NCBI RefSeq assembly: GCF_007993795.1
Contig: NZ_CP042476.1
Span: 1,116,001-1,180,000, forward strand
Direction: 5' to 3'
DNA: 64,000 nucleotides
DNA from: Antarcticibacterium arcticum
GTDB lineage: Bacteria; Bacteroidota; Bacteroidia; Flavobacteriales; Flavobacteriaceae
The notes under the pieces are model-generated. The model did not search any database. It was not told where the DNA came from and saw only the letters and a program-made list of their open reading frames with translations. Positions 8,850 through 16,318 of the stretch are shown here, piece after piece; the first letter of the stretch is position 1; each line of letters starts with the position of its first letter. Both the position numbers and the translations under genes were made by a program.

Positions 8850-9914
8850 ATGAAAAAACATAACTATAGTGCAGGCCCCTGTATTTTACCACAGGAGGTA
8901 TTTAAGGAAGCCTCCCAGGCAACCCTCGATTTCAACAATTCAGGTTTATCCATTTTAGAAATATCGCATCGCAGTAAAGATTTTGTAGATGTAATGGAGG
9001 AAGCAAGGAGCCTTTCCCTTGAACTTCTGGGACTTGAAGGAAAAGGTTATAAAGCCTTATTCCTGCAGGGAGGTGCCAGCCTTCAGTTTTTAATGGTAGC
9101 CTATAATTTACTTGAAAAGAAGGCTGCCTATTTGAATACCGGTACCTGGGCTGCCAATGCCATTAAAGAAGCGAAATTATTTGGAGAAGTAGATGTTGTT
9201 GCTTCTTCAGAAGATAAAAAATTCAGCTACATTCCTAAAAAGTATGATATACCTGCAGATGCAGATTATTTTCATTGCACCAGTAACAATACAATTTACG
9301 GTACCCAGATGAAGAAATTTCCGGCCACCAGGATCCCTTTAATCTGCGATATGAGCAGTGATATATTTTCAAGACAGCTGGATTTCTCAAAATTTGACCT
9401 TATTTATGCAGGGGCCCAAAAGAATATGGGACCTGCCGGTACAACCTTGGTGGTTATTAAGGAGGATATCCTGGGGGAAGTGAGCCGCAAGATACCCTCT
9501 ATGCTTAATTACAAACTCCACCTTGATAAGGATAGTATGTACAATACCCCTTCAGTATATGCAGTGTACGTTTCCATGCTTACTTTGCGCTGGTTAAAAG
9601 ATCTGGGGGGAATTTCAGCGATTGAAGAACAAAATAAAAAGAAAGCAGCCCTGCTTTATTCGGAAATTGACATCAATCCTTTGTTTAAGGGATATACAGC
9701 TGTTGAGGACAGGTCTATAATGAATGCAACTTTTACGCTGAGTAAAGAATCTCTTAAAGAGCGTTTTGACAGTATGTGGAAAGAAGCAGGTATTAACGGT
9801 CTTAACGGGCACCGAAGCGTTGGTGGATACAGGGCCTCCATGTACAATGCGCTTCCATTGGAAAGCGTACAAATACTTGTTGATGTGATGAGTGACCTTG
9901 AGCGAAAAGCATAA
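8850..9914 (+). CDS. serC: Phosphoserine/phosphohydroxythreonine aminotransferase SerC
   Basis: A 354-residue PLP-dependent transaminase, close to the usual family length. It converts 3-phosphohydroxypyruvate and glutamate to phosphoserine, and also acts in pyridoxal phosphate synthesis in some bacteria. The N-terminus KHNYSAGPCILP is diagnostic; LFLQGGASLQF is the phosphate-binding loop, and the PLP lysine is in YAGAQKNMGPAG. The C-terminus has the substrate-binding GHRSVGGYRASMYNA. serA follows 54 bp downstream, so the two first steps of serine synthesis are co-transcribed. The 234-bp upstream gap holds no gene that I can see. Confidence 0.97.
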   Translation: MKKHNYSAGPCILPQEVFKEASQATLDFNNSGLSILEISHRSKDFVDVMEEARSLSLELLGLEGKGYKALFLQGGASLQFLMVAYNLLEKKAAYLNTGTWAANAIKEAKLFGEVDVVASSEDKKFSYIPKKYDIPADADYFHCTSNNTIYGTQMKKFPATRIPLICDMSSDIFSRQLDFSKFDLIYAGAQKNMGPAGTTLVVIKEDILGEVSRKIPSMLNYKLHLDKDSMYNTPSVYAVYVSMLTLRWLKDLGGISAIEEQNKKKAALLYSEIDINPLFKGYTAVEDRSIMNATFTLSKESLKERFDSMWKEAGINGLNGHRSVGGYRASMYNALPLESVQILVDVMSDLERKA

Positions 9915-9968
9915 AGGCTGTATTTGCATTAAAATTCAATTACATTAAAAATTTAAATATTTATTTGA

Positions 9969-10931
9969 ATGAAAGTTTTAGCAAACGATGGTATTTCTCA
10001 AAATGGAATTGATGCACTTGAGAAAGCCGGCTTTGAAGTGATATTAACAAAAGTTGCGCAGGAACAACTGCCTAAATTTCTTGCTGAAGAAAAGGTTGAT
10101 GTCCTGCTGGTTCGCAGTGCAACCCAGGTAAGAAAAGACCTCATTGACGCCTGCCCCAATTTAAAAATAATTGGCCGTGGCGGGGTGGGAATGGATAATA
10201 TAGATGTGGCCTATGCAAGAAATAAGGGAATAAAGGTTATTAATACTCCTGCAGCAAGTTCGGCTTCTGTGGCAGAACTGGTTTTCGCCCATTTGTTTGG
10301 AGGGGTAAGATTCCTTTATGACGCCAATAGAAATATGCCCTTAAGTGGTGATACAAAATTTGGGGAACTAAAAAAGAATTACTCAAAGGGTGTAGAATTA
10401 CGTGGTAAAACCCTTGGGATAGTTGGGATGGGAAAAATTGGAAAGGAAGTTGCAAAAATAGCCCTGGGAATAGGAATGAAAGTGATAGGGAGTGATGATA
10501 AGGTAGGACATACAGATATTGCCCTGCACTTTTACAATGGCCAGATTGTAAATGTTCCTATAAAAACCGAACCCTTCAATGACCTGATAAAACATTCAGA
10601 TTTTATCACATTGCATGTACCAGCACAGGAAAAACCGCTGATTGGAAAGCAGGAGATAGCACAAATGAAAGATGGTGTTGCTATTATAAATACTTCCCGC
10701 GGCGGAATTATAGATGAAGTTGCCCTGGTAGATGCACTGGAAAGCGGTAAAGTCTCATTTGCCGGCCTGGATGTTTTTGAAAATGAACCCACTCCCGCAA
10801 TTAAGGTCCTTATGGACCATCGTATTTCCTTATCGCCTCATATTGGGGCCGCCACCAATGAAGCACAGGATCGCATTGGAACCGAACTTGCTGAACAGAT
10901 CATATCTATACTTAAGAGAGAAGAGGCCTGA
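9969..10931 (+). CDS. serA: D-3-phosphoglycerate dehydrogenase (short form) SerA
   Basis: A 320-residue D-2-hydroxyacid dehydrogenase without the C-terminal ACT domain, i.e. the short SerA type common in Bacteroidota. It oxidises 3-phosphoglycerate to 3-phosphohydroxypyruvate for SerC. The NAD-binding loop is GIVGMGKIGKEVA around residues 150-163. The catalytic Arg lies in NTSRGGIIDE, followed by a Glu and the His in LSPHIGAAT near the C-terminus. The lack of an ACT domain suggests no direct serine feedback through that route. A strong terminator follows. Confidence 0.93.
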   Translation: MKVLANDGISQNGIDALEKAGFEVILTKVAQEQLPKFLAEEKVDVLLVRSATQVRKDLIDACPNLKIIGRGGVGMDNIDVAYARNKGIKVINTPAASSASVAELVFAHLFGGVRFLYDANRNMPLSGDTKFGELKKNYSKGVELRGKTLGIVGMGKIGKEVAKIALGIGMKVIGSDDKVGHTDIALHFYNGQIVNVPIKTEPFNDLIKHSDFITLHVPAQEKPLIGKQEIAQMKDGVAIINTSRGGIIDEVALVDALESGKVSFAGLDVFENEPTPAIKVLMDHRISLSPHIGAATNEAQDRIGTELAEQIISILKREEA

Positions 10932-10952
10932 TCTACCCGCAATAATAAAATT

Positions 10953-10987
10953 AAATGCTTCAGAATATACTTTTCTGAAGCATTTTT
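10953..10987 (+). terminator. Terminator of serC-serA
   Basis: A 13-bp perfect inverted repeat (AAATGCTTCAGAA and its complement ending in ATTT) around a 7-base loop, running into a T tract. Confidence 0.85.
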
Positions 10988-11201
10988 ACATTCTCATAAA
11001 AGTTTATTGGTTTTAATCGTACCTTAATCAAGCCAACATCCTTCATCATATTTAAATATTTTCCGTGAAGAAAAGTAAGTCGGCAGAATTATTGCGGATG
11101 GTAATATAACAAGCAGTGGATAAAAAGGATTAAAATTTAATTTACTGTGAGTATATTACACTCCCATTTTTAACTGAATATTTATTTTTAAAGCAAAGGC
11201 G

Positions 11202-11630
11202 ATGAAAAATCTTTTATACTTCATAGTAATAGGTCTAATGATCTATGGATGTGGATCTGGCAAAGACCGTGATTTTACCCAGGACCAGATCCCGGTAATG
11301 GCCAATGATACCGTACGAATTGCCAATGACAGCCTGGAATACGAGATCATAATTATTGAACCGGGATTTAATTTGTTTATCAACAGTATAGCCCGGCCCC
11401 GCGGGTACCATACCCAAACCTACCTGGAGAATAAAAACCGATTCCTGGTTCAGGAATACAATGCAAGGGTTATGAGTCCTCAAAGGTACAATCCCAATTT
11501 GTACGTACAGGAAATAAATTATGATCCTAATGTAGACTATGGATATGAAGTAAATTACCTGCTTTATAATTACTTCGTTTTCTTCTCCCAGGAATATAAT
11601 CAACGCTTCTCAGTTCCTACACGACTTTAA
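11202..11630 (+). CDS. DUF6146-type lipoprotein
   Basis: A 142-residue predicted lipoprotein. A hydrophobic signal (LLYFIVIGLMIYGC) ends at a lipobox Cys at residue 17. The mature part is rich in Tyr, Asn and acidic residues, with NSIARPRGYHTQTYLENKN and a run of aromatic residues near the C-terminus. I associate it with the flavobacterial family DUF6146 from memory of its pattern; no function is known to me. It follows a 270-bp gap after serA that contains only the terminator, and precedes a small membrane protein by 35 bp. Confidence 0.75.
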   Translation: MKNLLYFIVIGLMIYGCGSGKDRDFTQDQIPVMANDTVRIANDSLEYEIIIIEPGFNLFINSIARPRGYHTQTYLENKNRFLVQEYNARVMSPQRYNPNLYVQEINYDPNVDYGYEVNYLLYNYFVFFSQEYNQRFSVPTRL

Positions 11631-11653
11631 TTTTTATTTAAAATTAGATATGA

Positions 11654-11661
11654 TATATTTG
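11654..11661 (+). promoter_or_regulatory. -7 promoter-like box close to a start codon
   Basis: TATATTTG fits TAnnTTTG and ends only 4 bases before the ATG at 11666. If it is used, the message would be leaderless or nearly so. No TTG is seen at the right -33 distance, so this is weak. Confidence 0.3.
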
Positions 11662-11665
11662 CACC

Positions 11666-11968
11666 ATGAATAAATTGAAAAAGCGCTGGGGTATTGAATC
11701 TAATTTTCAGATCGTCCTGATTCTTATAGTGTTTGCAATTACAGGTTCTACTTCTGCAAAACTGGCGGGGCCTTTATGCGACCTGCTTGGTTTTAACCAG
11801 GAAAATTCTCCCTGGTACCTGTACTGGTTTCTAAGAATTGTGCTAATATTCCCAATTTATCAGGTATTACTGGTATTTTTTGGATGGGTTTTTGGCCAGT
11901 TTGAATTCTTCTGGCAGTTTGAGAAAAAAATGCTTAGCCGCCTGGGATTTTCAAGGTTTTTCAATTAG
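11666..11968 (+). CDS. Small membrane protein (DUF6787-like)
   Basis: A 100-residue protein with two predicted membrane helices: one at about 15-33 (FQIVLILIVFAITGSTSA) and one at about 55-75 (LRIVLIFPIYQVLLVFFGW), with Trp/Phe-rich ends (QFEFFWQFEKK). It matches small flavobacterial membrane proteins that I recall as DUF6787; no function is known to me. The next gene starts 4 bp after its stop, which suggests co-transcription with the small His/Cys protein and the TonB receptor. Confidence 0.7.
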   Translation: MNKLKKRWGIESNFQIVLILIVFAITGSTSAKLAGPLCDLLGFNQENSPWYLYWFLRIVLIFPIYQVLLVFFGWVFGQFEFFWQFEKKMLSRLGFSRFFN

Positions 11969-11972
11969 TTGT

Positions 11973-12296
11973 ATGGAGATTGTAAAGGAATATACTCTTA
12001 TCTTCTTTGCAGTTGCATTGCTATTTCCCTCTGCTGTTAGCTTAAGCCATATGTTTGCACATCAGGAGCACGAGGCTTGTTTTGATTTTACAGAAACACA
12101 TTATCATAAAAAGACGTTAGATTGCGAACTTTGCGATCTTCGCAGCAATCAGTTGCTGGCTTTTAAAGTTGAAAATTACCAATTTTACATCCCTTATATT
12201 CCTAAATTAAGGTCTACAGATTTTTATCAATTTTTAAGTGATTTTCAAAAATTACCATTCGCATTAAGGGGTCCCCCTGCTTTTGTATCAGCTTAA
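11973..12296 (+). CDS. Small secreted/membrane His-Cys protein preceding a metal-type TonB receptor
   Basis: The frame is open from 11880, but the ATG at 11973, just after the previous stop, gives a sensible N-terminal hydrophobic helix (YTLIFFAVALLFPSAVSL), so I choose it: 107 residues. Potential metal ligands cluster in HMFAHQEHEACFDFTETHYHKK, followed by CELC. The C-terminus RGPP is a pattern I recall in small proteins encoded before TonB receptors in Bacteroidota. The receptor starts 58 bp downstream and carries a His/Glu-rich loop. A role in sensing, binding or passing a metal ion is inference; no family name is recognised. Confidence 0.65.
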   Translation: MEIVKEYTLIFFAVALLFPSAVSLSHMFAHQEHEACFDFTETHYHKKTLDCELCDLRSNQLLAFKVENYQFYIPYIPKLRSTDFYQFLSDFQKLPFALRGPPAFVSA

Positions 12297-12354
12297 TTTT
12301 TGAAGGAAAATATTTTTCCTCTTTTCAATTTCTTATTACTTAAAAAGCATATTC

Positions 12355-14610
12355 ATGTACAAGATATTATTTATAATAACGGCCATGGTATTTAGTACCT
12401 CAGCCTATTCACAACATACTGTTCAGGGTAAAATATCAGACCCCGAAACCGGAATCCCGGTTTTTGGAGCCACCGTTTATTTTCCCCAATTAGAAAAAAG
12501 CGGAATGTCTAATGCCGAAGGAGAATTCAGAATAAATAATGTCTCCCCGGGAAATTATCAATTGGTGATCTCCTCCCTTGGATATGCCACCCGTACTCTA
12601 AATATTACAGTGCCATTAAGCTCTTCGCTGGAAATAGAACTGCGCACATCGGCAATTGAAATGGAAGCAGTAATTGTTTCCACGCCCTTTCACCGCCTGC
12701 AGAGTGAAAATGTGGTTATGGTGGCCAGGGAAACCACAGAAAATCTTGTGAGGAATGGTGCCAGGAGCCTGGCTGATGGGATCACACAGTTGCCCGGGGT
12801 AGAAAGTATAACTACAGGTTCAGGAATTGGCAAACCGGTAATTCGTGGATTAAGTTCAAACCGGGTGCTGGTGTATGCCCAGGGAGTGCGAATGGAAAAT
12901 CAACAATATGGTGATGAACACGGATTGGGGCTAAGTTCCAGCGGGGTTGAGAGTGTTGAAGTTATAAAAGGCCCAGCTTCCCTGCTCTACGGTAGTGATG
13001 CGTTGGGCGGGGTGCTTTACTTAAACCCTGAAAAATATGTACCGGCGGACAGTACCAGCATAGACGCAGGTGTTACTTACCATACCAACACCCTGGGTAC
13101 CGAGGCAAATGCAGGTTTTAATACTGCGGGAGAAAGATTTCGTTTTCTTTTAAGAGGTAACTATGCCACGCACAGTGATTATGAAACCGGAGACAAGGAG
13201 CGGGTTACCAATTCAAGATTTGATGAAATTGACATTAAAACAGGGGTAGGTTATCAGGATAACAGATACCGTGGGGATTTTAGGTACAATTATAATAATT
13301 CCAATATTGGTATCCCTGAAGAAATTGGAGAACAAAGTACTTCAAAAGAAATGATGCTTCCCTACCAACAGGTAGATAATCATATTTTAAGCTTTGACAA
13401 TAAAATATTTTTTAATAATTCCAGCCTTGACCTAAAGGTGGGATATCTTTTTAACAACAGGAAGGAATTTGAAGATCATCACCACGAGGAGGAAGGTCAT
13501 GAGGAAGAAGAGGAAGAAGAGGAAGAAGAAGGACCGGCATTGGAAATGCATCTTGAAACCCTTAATTATGATATAAAATACAACACAGCCAAATGGGGTA
13601 ATTTTGAGACTATTTTTGGGGTACAGGGAATGTATCAAACAAATACCAACTTTGGAGAGGAGATCCTTATACCCGATGCTTCTGTAAGAGATATAGGCAT
13701 CCTGGCTACGACCCATTATCATTTGGATAAAATTGATTTTCAGGCAGGTTTGCGCTTTGATAACCGAAACCTGAAGAGTAAGGAACATGGCCTGGCAGGA
13801 GAAGATGAATATTTTGCTCCTTTGGAAAGAGATTTTACCAGTTACAATGGGGCACTGGGAATGAAATTTAATGTGTTCAATTCACTAATAGTAAGGATGA
13901 ATGGTGCAACAGGGTTCAGAGCGCCGAATCTTGCCGAACTCACTTCTAATGGAAGCCATGAGGGAACCAACAGGTATGAAATAGGAAATCCGGGATTAAA
14001 TAATGAACAAAATTTCCAGGGTGACCTGGCATTGGAATTTAGAAATGAGCATTTTGAGATCTATACCAATGCATTTTACAATAAGGTAAACAATTATATT
14101 TACCTGAATCCTACAGGAGAATTTATAGATAATGACCCTGTGTTTCAATATCTACAGGATGACGCAAGGCTTTATGGCGGGGAAGCAGGTTTACATATCC
14201 ACCCGCACCCAATTCACTGGCTACATATAGAGAGCAGTGTAGAACTGGTAAAAGGGGAAAGACAGACTGGTGAGAATTTACCATTGATCCCGGCAACCTC
14301 TTTTACGAATACCCTTAGGCTGGAATGGGACGAGAATTCTGTACTCGCCAATAAATATGCTTTTCTTACGGTAAAAAGTACCTTGGCACAAAACGATGTG
14401 AATGAATTTGAAACCTCCACCCCGGGATATACGCTGCTAAGTGCAGGAGTGGGTGGAAATTTTGGAATTAAAGGTCAAGTATTTGGATTGAGACTTAGTG
14501 GTACTAACTTGCTCAATAAAACCTACATTGCACATTTATCACGTTTAAAACCGGATGGCATTCCCAACCGCGGCAGAAATTTAAGTATAAGCCTGAGAAC
14601 GGCATTTTAA
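12355..14610 (+). CDS. TonB-dependent receptor, probably for a transition metal
   Basis: A 751-residue outer-membrane receptor. Signal peptide 1-20 ending AYSQ; carboxypeptidase-regulatory-like domain about 20-105 (VQGKISDPETGIPVFGATVYF); plug domain about 110-225 (VIRGLSSNRVLVYAQGVRMENQQYG, then IKGPASLLYGSDALGGV); and a 22-strand-type barrel ending in aromatic Phe. Residues 373-396 form an extracellular-type loop with His followed by a long Glu run, a feature of zinc receptors such as ZnuD. The proposed substrate (Zn or Cu) is inferred from this loop, the plug type and the His/Cys gene just upstream. A TonB box was not assigned. Confidence 0.88.
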   Translation: MYKILFIITAMVFSTSAYSQHTVQGKISDPETGIPVFGATVYFPQLEKSGMSNAEGEFRINNVSPGNYQLVISSLGYATRTLNITVPLSSSLEIELRTSAIEMEAVIVSTPFHRLQSENVVMVARETTENLVRNGARSLADGITQLPGVESITTGSGIGKPVIRGLSSNRVLVYAQGVRMENQQYGDEHGLGLSSSGVESVEVIKGPASLLYGSDALGGVLYLNPEKYVPADSTSIDAGVTYHTNTLGTEANAGFNTAGERFRFLLRGNYATHSDYETGDKERVTNSRFDEIDIKTGVGYQDNRYRGDFRYNYNNSNIGIPEEIGEQSTSKEMMLPYQQVDNHILSFDNKIFFNNSSLDLKVGYLFNNRKEFEDHHHEEEGHEEEEEEEEEEGPALEMHLETLNYDIKYNTAKWGNFETIFGVQGMYQTNTNFGEEILIPDASVRDIGILATTHYHLDKIDFQAGLRFDNRNLKSKEHGLAGEDEYFAPLERDFTSYNGALGMKFNVFNSLIVRMNGATGFRAPNLAELTSNGSHEGTNRYEIGNPGLNNEQNFQGDLALEFRNEHFEIYTNAFYNKVNNYIYLNPTGEFIDNDPVFQYLQDDARLYGGEAGLHIHPHPIHWLHIESSVELVKGERQTGENLPLIPATSFTNTLRLEWDENSVLANKYAFLTVKSTLAQNDVNEFETSTPGYTLLSAGVGGNFGIKGQVFGLRLSGTNLLNKTYIAHLSRLKPDGIPNRGRNLSISLRTAF

Positions 14611-14615
14611 TACAA

Positions 14616-14644
14616 AAAAGAGGTTGCAATTTGCAACCTCTTTT
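14616..14644 (+). terminator. Terminator after the metal TonB receptor gene
   Basis: Stem AAAAGAGGTTGCA / TGCAACCTCTTTT with a 3-base loop, followed by a T-rich run; it is symmetric enough to also serve the convergent gene at 14670. Confidence 0.85.
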
Positions 14645-14669
14645 CTTTTATAGCTTTTATTTAATTTTC

Positions 14670-14975
14670 CTAAATAACCTCTGCTTCTATAATTATTTCG
14701 TTGGAGGAAGTTTCTTTCTTCCATACCAAAGTGTATAACCACATTAAGGTAAAGGTTGGAATTATATCGGTACCCGGTAGTATCTCTTCAAGGAAAACAA
14801 TTGCCGATGCTACTTTTCCCTTTTTCCCGGGATACATTTCACTCATCTTTTTGGCTGCAAAAGGAGCCCAAAGTATATCCAGAAAAGGTCCCACCAGGGG
14901 AATTGCATAGGTAGCCATACCTATCGCATCATAAACAAGACCTTTTAAAAATAATTTATTTTTCAGGTTTTTCAT
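14670..14975 (-). CDS. Small conserved membrane protein of unknown function
   Basis: A 101-residue basic protein with two short hydrophobic stretches, about residues 14-36 (YDAIGMATYAIPLVGPFLDILWAPFAA) and about 68-85 (IIPTFTLMWLYTLVW). It contains the motif MYPGKKGKVASAIVFLEEILPGTDIIPT, written here in two parts only for orientation: MYPGKKG and LPGTDIIPT. I recognise it as a recurring short protein in flavobacteria without a known role. It is downstream of folE (46 bp) in the same direction and converges with the TonB receptor gene. Confidence 0.7.
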   Translation of the reverse strand: MKNLKNKLFLKGLVYDAIGMATYAIPLVGPFLDILWAPFAAKKMSEMYPGKKGKVASAIVFLEEILPGTDIIPTFTLMWLYTLVWKKETSSNEIIIEAEVI

Positions 14976-15020
14976 CTTTTTTGGTTTTTTATAAACTAAG
15001 TATTACAAAAAAAATGCCAC

Positions 15021-15614
15021 TTATTTGAGGTTGGAGGAAATGAGCTTCATGAACTCATTACGGGTTTCTATTTTTTCAAACTGCCCTCTAAAACCTGAAG
15101 TTGTGGTTACACTATTTTGTTTTTGAACACCCCGCATCATCATACACATATGCTGGGCTTCTATAACAATTGCTACACCTTTTGGTTTTATGGTTCTATT
15201 AATACATTCCAGGATATCGTGTGTAAGCCGTTCCTGTACCTGCATGCGGCGGGCAAATACGTCTACTACCCGGGGAAGTTTGCTTAGCCCTACTATATAA
15301 CCATCTGGTATATAACCTATATGTGCCTTTCCAAAAAATGGTAACATATGGTGTTCACAAAGGGAATACAACTCAATGTCCTTCACCACCACCATTTCAT
15401 TGTAGTTCTCTTTAAACATAGCTTGTCTCAAAACCTCCTCTGGATCTACATGATACCCCTGCATTAAAAACTGCATTGCCTTAGCTGCTCTCTCAGGAGT
15501 TTTGATAATCCCCTCCCGCCCGGTGTCCTCACCCAGGGTGGTTATAATGTTTTCAAAATTCCCGGTAAGCTCTCCGGTGACCTCTTCACTATATTCTTCA
15601 AAAAATGTATACAT
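15021..15614 (-). CDS. folE: GTP cyclohydrolase I FolE
   Basis: A 197-residue cytoplasmic enzyme that converts GTP to 7,8-dihydroneopterin triphosphate, the first step of folate and pterin synthesis. Zinc ligands are in SLCEHHMLPFFG (Cys and His) and in the Cys of AQHMCMMMRGV; RMQVQERLT is the substrate-binding segment. Length and motifs are typical. It is transcribed with msrA just upstream (7-bp gap). Confidence 0.97.
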   Translation of the reverse strand: MYTFFEEYSEEVTGELTGNFENIITTLGEDTGREGIIKTPERAAKAMQFLMQGYHVDPEEVLRQAMFKENYNEMVVVKDIELYSLCEHHMLPFFGKAHIGYIPDGYIVGLSKLPRVVDVFARRMQVQERLTHDILECINRTIKPKGVAIVIEAQHMCMMMRGVQKQNSVTTTSGFRGQFEKIETRNEFMKLISSNLK

Positions 15615-15621
15615 GATACTT

Positions 15622-16167
15622 TTATCTTTTTAATTTATCTGAAAACAAATGCTTCAGTTTTTTAATTTTAGGATCAATGATGGCCTGGCAATACTGTTGT
15701 TGAGGATTCCGGGAATAATATTCTTTATGCTCGGGTTCGGCTTCATAGAAGGGCGGTGCCTGGGTTACCTCTGTAACAATTGGATCTTTAAAGAGGTTCT
15801 CTTTGTTAATTTTATCAATTACACGGAGTGCCATTTCCTGTTGTTCTGGGGTATGATAAAATATAGCGCTCCTGTACTGGGTACCTACATCATATTGTTG
15901 CCTGTTTAAAGTAGTGGGATCATGCGTGCTAAAAAAGATGTACAACAACTCTTCAAAGTTTATGATCTCAGGATTGAATTGAATTTCAATAGCCTCTGCA
16001 TGGCCTGTCCTTCCTGTGATAATTTCCCGGTAAGCCGGATTCTTTATAGAACCCCCAGTAAAACCCGGAGTTACTTTTTCTACTCCCTCTACCCTTTCAA
16101 AAACTGCTTCGGTGCACCAGAAACATCCTCCCGCCAGGGTGGCAACTTCCCTTTTTCCATTCTCCAT
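15622..16167 (-). CDS. msrA: Peptide methionine-(S)-S-oxide reductase MsrA
   Basis: A 181-residue repair enzyme that reduces methionine-(S)-sulfoxide. The catalytic motif GGCFWCTEAVF is at residues 13-23. GTQYRSAIFYH and the motif EHKEYYSRNPQQQYC lie near the C-terminus. No signal peptide is seen, so it acts in the cytoplasm. It is the first gene of the msrA-folE unit on the minus strand and is divergent from the DUF5916 gene; the 151-bp gap has a -7-type box pointing to msrA. Confidence 0.96.
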   Translation of the reverse strand: MENGKREVATLAGGCFWCTEAVFERVEGVEKVTPGFTGGSIKNPAYREIITGRTGHAEAIEIQFNPEIINFEELLYIFFSTHDPTTLNRQQYDVGTQYRSAIFYHTPEQQEMALRVIDKINKENLFKDPIVTEVTQAPPFYEAEPEHKEYYSRNPQQQYCQAIIDPKIKKLKHLFSDKLKR

Positions 16168-16194
16168 AAATTTTCAAAATTTAATTTTGTTTAA

Positions 16195-16202
16195 CAAAGT
16201 TA
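16195..16202 (-). promoter_or_regulatory. Putative -7 box for msrA-folE
   Basis: TAACTTTG on the minus strand fits TAnnTTTG, 28 bp upstream of the msrA start. No TTG is at the preferred spacing (a TTG lies 13 bases upstream), so only the -7 part is supported. Confidence 0.4.
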
Positions 16203-16318
16203 ATAATAAAATAAACAAAAAATGTTATTTAACTATTAATTAGTTTCAGCAATAAAATTAAGACAATTCTTTTGTAACCTTGCAACTCAATATTTCTTTT
16301 ACCTGAACCTTTGCAGCA

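Noticed and set aside
13432..13788. 118-residue minus-strand ORF with a Phe/Leu run
   Set aside because: It is the antisense of the Glu-rich loop of the TonB receptor; composition artefact.
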